From NCBI GenBank assembly GCA_964478735.1, contig CAYZJB010000029.1, forward strand, positions 1 to 49,394: 49,394 nucleotides of DNA, in the 5' to 3' direction. Position 1 is the first letter of the stretch; each line of letters opens with the position of its first letter. Below, piece after piece: positions 24,186 to 31,917 of the stretch. The position numbers and the translations under genes are program-made. Under the pieces are notes generated by a model that did no database searches, was not told where the DNA came from, and worked only from the letters and a program-made list of their open reading frames with translations. Source of the DNA: CAYZJB01 sp964478735. Lineage in GTDB: Bacteria > CLD3 > SB21.

Positions 24186-25100
24186 ATGAGCAAAACCAAT
24201 GGACATAAAGACGACAGCGTCCTGACCGGGACGTTTAAGGTCAAAGTCGGCCTGGCGGAAATGCTGAAAGGCGGCGTCATCATGGACGTTGTCAACGCCG
24301 AACAGGCCAAAATAGCCGAAGACGCGGGCGCGTGTGCGGTGATGGCCCTGGAACGAGTTCCAGCCGACATCCGCAAAGACGGCGGCGTGGCGCGGATGAG
24401 CGATCCCGAGATGATCGAACAGATCATGGCGGCCGTGACGATTCCCGTGATGGCCAAAGCCCGCATCGGTCACTTTGTCGAAGCGCAGATCCTCGAATCG
24501 ATCGGCGTCGATTTTATCGACGAAAGTGAAGTGCTGACACCGGCCGACGAGGCGAATCATATTTATAAGCACGATTTCAAAATCCCCTTCGTGTGCGGCG
24601 CCACGAATCTGGGCGAGGCCCTTCGCCGGATCGGCGAAGGCGCTGCCATGATTCGCACGAAAGGCGAGGCGGGCACCGGTAACGTCGTCGAAGCGGTACG
24701 TCACATTCGTGCGATCTGCGGCCATATCCGTAAACTCGGCGTCATGGGCGAAGACGAACTGATGTCCGAAGCTAAAAATTTACAGGCGCCGTACGAACTG
24801 GTCCGCTGGGTCGCTGAAAACGGCCGTTTGCCGGTGCCGAATTTTTCGGCGGGCGGTATTGCGACGCCGGCCGATGCGGCCCTCGTGATGCAGTTAGGCG
24901 CGGAGGCGGTGTTTGTCGGCTCCGGCATTTTTAAATCGGCCAACCCGGCAAAACGGGCCGAGGCCATTGTCAAAGCGGCGACGCATTATCGCGACGCGAA
25001 AATTCTGGCCGAGGTGTCCAAAAATCTCGGCGAGGCCATGGTCGGCATCAACCTCGACCATCTTGCCGCGAGTGAACTGCTGGCCAACCGAGGATGGTAA
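24186..25100 (+). CDS. pdxS: Pyridoxal 5'-phosphate synthase lyase subunit PdxS
   Basis: Makes pyridoxal 5'-phosphate from ribose 5-phosphate, glyceraldehyde 3-phosphate and ammonia, working in a PdxS12-PdxT12 complex. The 304-residue beta-barrel is highly conserved: VKVGLAEMLKGGVIMDVVNAEQAKIAEDAGACAVMALERVPADIR, the imine-forming lysine in VMAKARIGHFVEAQ (Lys91), and the second lysine in IRTKGEAGTGNVVEAVRH. ATG 24186 follows GAAGGAG. Its partner pdxT lies two genes on, separated by an unrelated membrane-protein gene. Confidence 0.98.
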   Translation: MSKTNGHKDDSVLTGTFKVKVGLAEMLKGGVIMDVVNAEQAKIAEDAGACAVMALERVPADIRKDGGVARMSDPEMIEQIMAAVTIPVMAKARIGHFVEAQILESIGVDFIDESEVLTPADEANHIYKHDFKIPFVCGATNLGEALRRIGEGAAMIRTKGEAGTGNVVEAVRHIRAICGHIRKLGVMGEDELMSEAKNLQAPYELVRWVAENGRLPVPNFSAGGIATPADAALVMQLGAEAVFVGSGIFKSANPAKRAEAIVKAATHYRDAKILAEVSKNLGEAMVGINLDHLAASELLANRGW

Positions 25101-25106
25101 CACGGC

Positions 25107-25793
25107 GTGTCGGCTGTAAAAAATAGCGATCCCGCGTCCCGCGGCCGATGGCGTCGGCGGGCCGCGGAACTCTTCGTCGTTTTTGCGGGCGTGATGGCCG
25201 CTTTTTTACTCAACGAGTGGGCCTCGTCGCGTAAAGACGCCGATCGTGCGCAACAGTACATTCAGGGCATCGTCACCGACCTGAGTGCGGACAGCGTGCA
25301 ACTTGCTGAACTGGTCGGCGAATGCAGCGTGAGTACGCAGGCATTGCTGCGTTTCCTTTTTACGCCGGACCACGTGAGTATACCGCAAGATTCGCTGAAT
25401 GAATATCTCCGTATCATGGCCAGATCGCAATCATTCCGGCCGCGTACCGTCACGTTCGACGCTCTTACGTTTTCCGGGGACATGTCGATCATCACGGACC
25501 TCGGTATTCGAAAGGACCTGATCGAACACTACGACCAGTACAAAGAGGCGCACGAGATCGACCAGGTGACCGCGCGATACTGGGAGACCATTCAAATTCC
25601 GTTTTTACTTGATCGGGTCGACATGCGGACAAAAAAATTTGTCGGACTGACCGATTACCGTTCGCACCAATTCAAAAATATCCTTATGGGTCATATCGCG
25701 CTGCTTCAGCAAAAGACCGAAATCTACCGCAAATCGTTAAACGGCGTGGATTCATTGAGGTCACGCTTGTCGGCATTTGCAGAGGGGTTTTAG
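25107..25793 (+). CDS. Membrane-anchored protein of unknown function (DUF6090-like)
   Basis: A 228-residue protein with one hydrophobic segment near the N-terminus (ELFVVFAGVMAAFLLNEW, residues 20-38), preceded by basic residues, and a helical soluble remainder rich in charged residues. The pattern of a single early helix ending in LNEW followed by a long helical domain resembles the DUF6090 family seen in Bacteroidetes and relatives; the family has no known function. The start is a GTG six bases after the pdxS stop, and pdxT begins eight bases after its stop, so it is embedded in the vitamin B6 unit. Confidence 0.72.
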   Translation: MSAVKNSDPASRGRWRRRAAELFVVFAGVMAAFLLNEWASSRKDADRAQQYIQGIVTDLSADSVQLAELVGECSVSTQALLRFLFTPDHVSIPQDSLNEYLRIMARSQSFRPRTVTFDALTFSGDMSIITDLGIRKDLIEHYDQYKEAHEIDQVTARYWETIQIPFLLDRVDMRTKKFVGLTDYRSHQFKNILMGHIALLQQKTEIYRKSLNGVDSLRSRLSAFAEGF

Positions 25794-25801
25794 CCCGGTT
25801 C

Positions 25802-26380
25802 ATGCGACGTCATATCGGTGTACTCGCTCTACAGGGGGACTTCTCGATGCACGAGGAAGCGCTGGGACGCATCGGCGTGAATCATACGCAGATCCGAAAA
25901 CCGGAAGACCTGCAGACGATCGACGGCCTGATCATTCCCGGGGGAGAAAGTACGACGCTAATTAAATTAATGAACGCGTACGGATTTATCGAACCGCTGA
26001 AAGCCTTTTTTGCTTCCGGAAAAGCCGTTTTCGGTACGTGCGCGGGATCGATTCTCCTGGCGCGTCGGATCGAGGGAACCGCACAATTCAGCTTCGGTTT
26101 TATCGACATGACGGTGATACGAAACGGTTACGGACGGCAAATCCAGAGTTTTGAAGCAGAAATTTCAGTAAAACCGTGGAAAGAGCCGGTGCATGGTGTT
26201 TTCATTCGTGCGCCTCGAATCATCGAGACCGGGGTCGACGTCGACGTCCTGGCCCGACACGATCGGAACCCCGTCGCGGCGCAGACGGACCGGGTCCTCG
26301 TGACGACGTTTCATCCGGAGTTGACCGGGGACACGCGATTCCACGAATATTTTGTGAATCATCTGGTGGAAAGGAAATGA
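25802..26380 (+). CDS. pdxT: Pyridoxal 5'-phosphate synthase glutaminase subunit PdxT
   Basis: Glutamine amidotransferase that supplies ammonia to PdxS. It is a class I triad enzyme: PGGESTT (residues 47-53), the nucleophile in FGTCAGSILLA (Cys80) and the His-Glu pair in TFHPELTGD (His171, Glu173). At 192 residues it is normal length. The early LALQGDFSMHEEAL motif is also typical. It follows the DUF6090-like gene by eight bases and ends one base before a lipoprotein gene. Confidence 0.97.
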   Translation: MRRHIGVLALQGDFSMHEEALGRIGVNHTQIRKPEDLQTIDGLIIPGGESTTLIKLMNAYGFIEPLKAFFASGKAVFGTCAGSILLARRIEGTAQFSFGFIDMTVIRNGYGRQIQSFEAEISVKPWKEPVHGVFIRAPRIIETGVDVDVLARHDRNPVAAQTDRVLVTTFHPELTGDTRFHEYFVNHLVERK

Positions 26381-26381
26381 C

Positions 26382-26813
26382 ATGAAACGGTGGTTGGCTA
26401 TGCTGGGTATCGTTCTTCTGGGGGCCTGTTCTGACGATTCCAAAAAAAACGAATATTTCATTTTAAGCGATTTTGAGCCGATCGAAGGCTCAAGGGTTCT
26501 TGCCAACGATACCATTGCCGGAGCGTTCGTGTGGAAGATTGAGGACGAAAATTTTTCGCCCAATGAATATTATATCCGCGCCATGTTTCACGACCAGGAC
26601 GGGAAATTCAATGTACCCGATACGGTGATTGTTTCTCATTACTTTGCCGTGAAAAGCGACTCCGCATCCGGGATCTACCATTATAATATGGCCAATGCGT
26701 ATGCCGATTCAGACCTGGGCCGTCCGATTCGCTGCCGGTATGAGCTCATCCATATCGACGGCGGAATCGTCGAGATCATCGACGCGACGAAAACGCTGAA
26801 ATACTCCGATTGA
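26382..26813 (+). CDS. Small lipoprotein of unknown function
   Basis: A 143-residue predicted lipoprotein: signal MKRWLAMLGIVLLGAC with lipobox LGAC (Cys16), then a soluble beta-rich domain (FILSDFEPIEGSRVL, GAFVWKIEDENFSPNEYYIRAMFHDQDGKFN). I do not recognise the family. The gene starts one base after pdxT and the MFS gene starts four bases after it, so it is part of the same transcript. Confidence 0.75.
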   Translation: MKRWLAMLGIVLLGACSDDSKKNEYFILSDFEPIEGSRVLANDTIAGAFVWKIEDENFSPNEYYIRAMFHDQDGKFNVPDTVIVSHYFAVKSDSASGIYHYNMANAYADSDLGRPIRCRYELIHIDGGIVEIIDATKTLKYSD

Positions 26814-26817
26814 TCGT

Positions 26818-28122
26818 GTGAAATTTATCAAACGTCTTCTCGTCCGGTATCTCGATTCCTACCGAATTCCTCCCGAAGCGAAAGTAACCTTTCGACGCGA
26901 TCTCGATTACGGTATTTCTAAAGGTTTTGTTCTGGCGGGTTCCGCCAGCGTGGCGGGCGTCATTGTCAAAAAAACGTTCGGCGCTGCAGATGTCGAAGTC
27001 GCGCTCCTTCACAGTTCCGTCAACCTGGGACTTCTATTCAGCATTTTTTTTGCCGCTCACTCCGAAAAACCGAACAAGATGAATTACGTGTTCTATCCCG
27101 ACATGCTGGCGCGCGGGTTTTTTATTCTGACGGCCGTGGTCAGTTGGGTATGGCCGCAGAGTTTGCCCTTTACCCTCATGTTGTGCGCGGCGTACGCGTT
27201 GAATGCCGTCAATACACCGGTCATCACGAGCATCTACCGGACGCATTATCCGGACGAGGCGCGAGGAAAGATCATGGGAGCGGTACGGACGGTATTCAAC
27301 CTCGCGTTTGTCGCGGCGTCATACGTTTTCGGCCTGATGTTGGAATGGGACGGACGCAATTATATTTTTGTTTACCCGATCATCGGTCTGGTCGGAATCT
27401 GGGGCTGCCTGCAGTTCCGTAAAATTCCGATGCTGCCGTTATCCGCCAACGGCATGGCCGCGCCGAAGCATCCGCTGATCGAAGCCGTACGTGTACTGCG
27501 CACGGACCGGTCGTTCGCCTATTTCATGCTGTACTGGGCGATCTTCGGCTTCGCCGCCCTGATGATCGATCCTGTAAAAACGATTTTCGTCACCGACCCG
27601 GTACACGGAATCGATGCGGGTTATGAAGAAGCCGTGCTGGCCGTGACGGTCATCCCGCAGGCCGTGATGCTGTTGACGTTTGCATTCTGGGGAAGGCAGA
27701 TCGATCGGTACGGCGTCATCCGCATTCGTTTTCTGCTCAACATTTTGCCAACGATCAATCTTTTGATTTTTTATTTTGCCAATAACCTCACGATGATTTA
27801 CATCGCGTCGGTGCTGCAGGGGTTGTCGATGAGCGGCGCTCAGTTGAGCTGGCAGTTGTGCGTGATGGAATTTGCGCCGAAACACGAGGTCGGTCTTTAT
27901 ATGGGCGTTCATACGATGTTGACGGGCATCCGCGGCATCGTAGCGCCGTTTGTCGGCGCGTATTTGATCGGCGCCGTCGGAATCGGCAATACGTTTCTCG
28001 TCGGATTCGTGCTGATGCTGGCCAGCACGGTCATGATGATCCGGTTTGCGCGCGATCGGAACCGACACCTGCCGCAACATCAGGCGACGCAACAGGTCGT
28101 ACCCAAACCGCTGGCCGAATGA
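26818..28122 (+). CDS. Major facilitator superfamily transporter
   Basis: A 434-residue twelve-helix inner-membrane carrier. The MFS loop 2-3 motif appears in a relaxed form, and the conserved segment SIYRTHYPDEARGKIMGAVRTVFNLAFVA in the middle of the first half is a good family mark (R-x-x-Y-P-x-x-x-R-G-K). The second half begins after a cytoplasmic loop (PLSANGMAAPKHPLIEAVRVLRTD). Substrate unknown. The start is GTG; the stop overlaps heme A synthase by four bases. Confidence 0.85.
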   Translation: MKFIKRLLVRYLDSYRIPPEAKVTFRRDLDYGISKGFVLAGSASVAGVIVKKTFGAADVEVALLHSSVNLGLLFSIFFAAHSEKPNKMNYVFYPDMLARGFFILTAVVSWVWPQSLPFTLMLCAAYALNAVNTPVITSIYRTHYPDEARGKIMGAVRTVFNLAFVAASYVFGLMLEWDGRNYIFVYPIIGLVGIWGCLQFRKIPMLPLSANGMAAPKHPLIEAVRVLRTDRSFAYFMLYWAIFGFAALMIDPVKTIFVTDPVHGIDAGYEEAVLAVTVIPQAVMLLTFAFWGRQIDRYGVIRIRFLLNILPTINLLIFYFANNLTMIYIASVLQGLSMSGAQLSWQLCVMEFAPKHEVGLYMGVHTMLTGIRGIVAPFVGAYLIGAVGIGNTFLVGFVLMLASTVMMIRFARDRNRHLPQHQATQQVVPKPLAE

Positions 28123-29180
28123 TGGTCCGTTCATACAAAGCATTACCGATGATCGTTCGCCGCCGGCTTGCGTTGTGGATTTTCACGGCGTGCGGATTGG
28201 TTTTTCTTATGGTCGTGATGGGTGGACTTACGCGGCTGACGGGCTCGGGATTGTCGATGGTGACGTGGGATCCCGTTACCGGTGCGATTCCACCGATGTC
28301 CGACGCCGACTGGCAGCGGCTTTTTGAAGCGTATCGTCAGACTCCGGAAGGGCGGATCGTCAACACCGATCTCGACGTTCACGGCTTCAAAAATATTTAT
28401 TGGTTTGAATATATCCACCGGTTGCTCGGCCGGCTCATCGGGTTTGTTTTTCTTGTTCCGCTCGTTGTTTTTTTGTATCGCCGGTGGATGGCAAGGGACG
28501 TTTTGGTCAAACTGCTGTGGATGTTTATTCTCGGCGGCCTGCAGGGAGCGCTTGGTTGGTACATGGTCAAAAGCGGTCTGGTCGACGATCCGCACGTCAG
28601 TCCGTACCGCCTTACCGCGCACCTGATGCTGGCGCTCGCGATCCATATTTACATGATGCGTGTCGGACTCGATTTGTGGAGCGATCGGCGCGATACGGTG
28701 TCCGTCTCACTTCGACGATGGGTACGATTTGCACTGGCGATGGTCGTATGGACGATCGTGTCGGGTGGATTTGTAGCAGGGACAAAAGCCGGGCGCGTCT
28801 ATCCGACATTTCCGTTGATGGGCGACCGTTTGGTGCCGCGGGAGTACGGATTTCTCGAACCGGCGTGGCGAAATCTGTTCGAAAACATGCCGGCCGTCCA
28901 GTTCAATCACCGTTTGCTCGCGACCGCGACGTTGATCGTGTGCGGCGCCTTTTGCTGGATCGGATGGCGTAGAATGTCGACGGCGCGTAAGACGCTGGCC
29001 ATGATCGCAGGGACTGTACTGCTACAGTTTGGGCTGGGAATCGTTGTCGTATGGACGGGAGTGCCGATCGAACTGGCGTCATTGCATCAGGTGGGTGCTT
29101 TCACGCTTTTGACACTGCTGGTGATCGTCAATCACCGCATGAGCGATCAATACGCCCTTCCGAGCGTCGTTCCGCGATAA
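28119..29180 (+). CDS. ctaA: Heme A synthase, COX15/CtaA family
   Basis: Converts heme O to heme A for cytochrome c oxidase, in the inner membrane. The 353-residue, eight-helix protein carries the expected four heme-ligand histidines: EYIHRLLGRLIG, RLTAHLMLALAIH, FNHRLLATATL and SLHQVGAFTLLTL. The loop after helix 1 (GGLTRLTGSGLSMVTWDPVTGAIPP) is the COX15 signature, pointing to the proteobacterial/mitochondrial type rather than the short Bacillus type. The second start-adjacent ATG is also usable. No ctaB or oxidase genes lie in the window. Its last 34 bases overlap the 3' end of the convergent SpoIID-like gene. Confidence 0.95.
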   Translation: MMVRSYKALPMIVRRRLALWIFTACGLVFLMVVMGGLTRLTGSGLSMVTWDPVTGAIPPMSDADWQRLFEAYRQTPEGRIVNTDLDVHGFKNIYWFEYIHRLLGRLIGFVFLVPLVVFLYRRWMARDVLVKLLWMFILGGLQGALGWYMVKSGLVDDPHVSPYRLTAHLMLALAIHIYMMRVGLDLWSDRRDTVSVSLRRWVRFALAMVVWTIVSGGFVAGTKAGRVYPTFPLMGDRLVPREYGFLEPAWRNLFENMPAVQFNHRLLATATLIVCGAFCWIGWRRMSTARKTLAMIAGTVLLQFGLGIVVVWTGVPIELASLHQVGAFTLLTLLVIVNHRMSDQYALPSVVPR

Positions 29181-30352
29181 AAAAACTTCAGGATTTGTTC
29201 TGCGCTCCAGCCGTCGAGCGCCATCGCGCGAGCGCTCCACTGGCACATGCCGACGCCATGGCCGTTACCCGATCCGACGGCCGTGACGGAATCGATCAGG
29301 CCGTTGTCGCGTCGTTTAATGTCGAGGCGAAACAACGAGCTGTACAAAATCGATTTCTCCCCGCGCAGCAGGCGCCGTACCTTTTCGCCGTTGAGTACAT
29401 AGCGGTCACGCGTAAATCCGATTTCCATGGCCCGAATACGCTGCGAGGAATCTCTTTCCAAAACCCGCAAATTGTACAACCGCTGACCATTCAGTTTCGG
29501 AACGTCTACGTTTTGAAGAAGCGCCGGCAGGTTCGTTTTAATCAGCGCCTCGATTTCTTCGCCGCTCCACGTCACCGTCCATCGATGATGTGGCGACGAA
29601 GCGGAATAGTCTTTACCCAGAACACGAACGGAAACGTTGCGAAGATAGGACGAATCGGTCGACGAACCCGGCCAGACGTCGGTGACATTGGCAGTAACGC
29701 CGCCCGAACTGCTGCAGTAAAACGCTTTGATCGGACGGTTGTCATACGTGACAATGGTGCCGCGGGTCTGATCGACGGCCAGATTGGACACGTCCGACTC
29801 ACTGGACGCGCCGCGGTACACCTGATCGCCGACGTCCGCGACGACGTCATAGTCGTTTGATCCGAGTTTTTTGCTCATGATGTACGTTCGCGCGGCAATC
29901 GCCTGTGCTTTCGATGCCTCGATCTGTTCTAACGGAAGTTTGCCGATTTCATTTTTGACGACACCTTTGAGATACGATTCGAGATCGAGGATATTGACGA
30001 TCTGCAATTCGCCGTCCTTGGACGTCACGCGAATGGATCCGCGATACAAACCGCCGAGACATTCGAGCAAACTATCGGACGGCAAAAGGTCCCATTGACG
30101 GGCCGATTGACCGGAGACGGTCACCAGCGAATCATGAAGGAGAAAAACGGCGCGAGTGAGGTTCGAATTCAATCCTTGAATCGTGATCGGTGTTTTGGAT
30201 TGAACGACGACGGAATCTTTCATCTTTATCAAAAGGACCTTGATGACAGGCTTCGTGCGAACCGGCGCTTGATTCATGGTCGGTGACGCGAGGCAACCCA
30301 GCAGTCCAGCCGTCAGCAGGGAATACGTACAAATACGTAATAAGCGGATCAT
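29147..30352 (-). CDS. SpoIID/LytB domain lipoprotein
   Basis: A 401-residue envelope protein. ATG 30352 gives a lipoprotein signal (MIRLLRICTYSLLTAGLLGC, lipobox LLGC) and has AAGGA upstream. The SpoIID core follows: LESYLKGVVKNEIGKLPLEQIEASKAQAIAARTYI (with the catalytic-type Glu in NEIG), FYCSSSGGVTANVTDVW and the C-terminal GHGVGMCQWSARAMA motif. SpoIID is a lytic transglycosylase acting on denuded peptidoglycan; Gram-negative homologues probably remodel the wall. The 3' end overlaps ctaA by 34 bases in convergent orientation. Confidence 0.9.
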   Translation of the reverse strand: MIRLLRICTYSLLTAGLLGCLASPTMNQAPVRTKPVIKVLLIKMKDSVVVQSKTPITIQGLNSNLTRAVFLLHDSLVTVSGQSARQWDLLPSDSLLECLGGLYRGSIRVTSKDGELQIVNILDLESYLKGVVKNEIGKLPLEQIEASKAQAIAARTYIMSKKLGSNDYDVVADVGDQVYRGASSESDVSNLAVDQTRGTIVTYDNRPIKAFYCSSSGGVTANVTDVWPGSSTDSSYLRNVSVRVLGKDYSASSPHHRWTVTWSGEEIEALIKTNLPALLQNVDVPKLNGQRLYNLRVLERDSSQRIRAMEIGFTRDRYVLNGEKVRRLLRGEKSILYSSLFRLDIKRRDNGLIDSVTAVGSGNGHGVGMCQWSARAMALDGWSAEQILKFFYRGTTLGRAY

Positions 30353-30353
30353 A

Positions 30354-30383
30354 TTGACTGTCCTTGATGGCATAATGTATAAT
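30354..30383 (+). promoter_or_regulatory. Predicted sigma-70 promoter for the 30-residue ORF
   Basis: TTGACT at 30354-30359 and a perfect TATAAT at 30378-30383, spaced by 18 bases. The -10 lies 35 bases before the ATG at 30418, and the site sits just upstream of the divergent SpoIID-like gene. Confidence 0.6.
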
Positions 30384-30417
30384 ACTTTGTCACGTCGGAT
30401 GAACCAACGGCGAAATC

Positions 30418-30510
30418 ATGCAAAACGAGGTACTTCTGTTTCTTCTGCTGATCGGTGTCTTTACGGTTTTTTGTTTTACGATTGTGGTCGTCCACAAGTA
30501 TTACAAATAA
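30418..30510 (+). CDS. Possible 30-residue single-helix membrane microprotein
   Basis: The short frame MQNEVLLFLLLIGVFTVFCF then TIVVVHKYYK is one uninterrupted transmembrane helix with a positively charged end (HKYYK), the layout of many bacterial small membrane proteins. It is preceded by a near-consensus promoter (TTGACT, 18 bases, TATAAT). The ribosome site is weak. It fills the gap between two minus-strand units, so its promoter would otherwise serve nothing on this strand. Could still be chance in a non-coding spacer. Confidence 0.5.
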   Translation: MQNEVLLFLLLIGVFTVFCFTIVVVHKYYK

Positions 30511-30540
30511 CTGTTTGACAGTTTGTTGATTGGTCGAAGC

Positions 30541-31917
30541 CTACTGTCCTTCCTCTAATTTTTCTGAAGTCAAATTATAAAACTTGAGCTTTTTGTGCAG
30601 GTTCGTTCGCTCGATGCCCAGCTCGGCGGCCGATTGGGTCACATTGCCGTGGTTTTTCTCCATCACGTGTTGAATGAACGCCCGCTCCACTTCCTCTTTG
30701 ACGTCCTTGAGGGAACGTCCGGATGAGGATGAAAATGTTCTAATGTACGTCGGCTCCGCCTGAACGATGTGTTCCGGCAGGTCGCCGGGTTCGATACGAT
30801 TACCCGCGCTCAGGATCGATACCCGCTCCACCACGTTTCGTAATTCACGAATATTTCCCGGCCATTGGTAGCTCATCATGATTTTCATGGCGTCGTCGGA
30901 AAACGTCCGCGGCGTCGCGCCGGTTTCCTGGCAACAAAGCTTCATAAAATGATCGACGAGCAGCGGCAAATCGTCCGCCCGCTGTCGCAGCGGCGGCATG
31001 ATGAGCGGAACGACGCTCAGCCGAAAATACAGGTCTTCGCGAAAATTACCTTTTTGACATTCCGCTTTCAGGTCCTTATTGGTCGCGGTGATCACACGCA
31101 CGTCGACCTTCATTGTTTTGGTGCCGCCGATCTTTTCGAATTCTCCCTCCTGAAGCGCGCGCAACACCTTGGCCTGGACTTTCAGGCTCATGTCGCCGAT
31201 TTCATCCAGAAACAGCGTTCCCTGATGCGCGAGGGCAAACTTTCCTTCCCGGTCGGCCACCGCGCCCGTATACGCGCCTTTGACGACGCCGAACAATTCA
31301 CTTTCGATCAGGTCTTCCGGGATGGCCGCGCAGTTGACCTTGATGAAAGGTTTCGATTTCCTTGGACTCGCGTCGTGAATCGCTCGTGCCGCGAGCTCTT
31401 TTCCGGTACCGCTTTCACCGAGAATGAGTACGCGGGCCGTCGTCGGAGCGACTTTCGCGATTTGCTCCCTCAGCAACTGCAGCGCCGGGCTCGAGCCGAT
31501 CATTTCATGCCGTCGTCCCGATTCGCGTCTCAGCGCTTTGTTTTCACGCTTCAGTGAAACGTTGTCCAGTGCGTTGCGGGCAAGGATCAGGATCTTGTCC
31601 TTGCTCAACGGTTTTTCGATAAAGTCGAATGCACCCAACTTCACGGCCTCGACGGCATGTTCGATCGTTCCGTGGCCGCTGATCATGATGACGGGACAAT
31701 CCGTCCCACGCGCGCGCAGTTCCTTCAAAACGTCCATGCCGCTTTTGTCTCCGAGCAGGAGGTCGAGGAAAACCAGGTCGACGGATTGGCGGTTGATCGT
31801 GGCCATCGCTTCCACATCCGTTTCGGCCGTCACCACGTCGTATCCTTCAGCTTCCAGGATCATGGAGAGACTGCGGCGTATGTTTTTTTCATCGTCGACG
31901 ACGAGAAGGGTCGGCAT
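30541..31917 (-). CDS. NtrC-family sigma-54-dependent response regulator
   Basis: A 458-residue activator of sigma-54 promoters. The receiver domain (residues 1-120) has the acidic DDE and the phospho-acceptor Asp52 (LVFLDLLLG), and Lys in FIEKPLSKD. The AAA+ domain carries Walker A GESGTGKE, the sigma-54 loop GAYTGA (Tyr replaces the usual Phe), Walker B GTLFLDEIGD and the R-finger region. The Fis-type helix-turn-helix is GNVTQSAAELGIERTNLHKKL. The start ATG overlaps the murJ stop by one base; a much longer frame into murJ is an artefact. No cognate kinase is adjacent. Confidence 0.95.
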   Translation of the reverse strand: MPTLLVVDDEKNIRRSLSMILEAEGYDVVTAETDVEAMATINRQSVDLVFLDLLLGDKSGMDVLKELRARGTDCPVIMISGHGTIEHAVEAVKLGAFDFIEKPLSKDKILILARNALDNVSLKRENKALRRESGRRHEMIGSSPALQLLREQIAKVAPTTARVLILGESGTGKELAARAIHDASPRKSKPFIKVNCAAIPEDLIESELFGVVKGAYTGAVADREGKFALAHQGTLFLDEIGDMSLKVQAKVLRALQEGEFEKIGGTKTMKVDVRVITATNKDLKAECQKGNFREDLYFRLSVVPLIMPPLRQRADDLPLLVDHFMKLCCQETGATPRTFSDDAMKIMMSYQWPGNIRELRNVVERVSILSAGNRIEPGDLPEHIVQAEPTYIRTFSSSSGRSLKDVKEEVERAFIQHVMEKNHGNVTQSAAELGIERTNLHKKLKFYNLTSEKLEEGQ

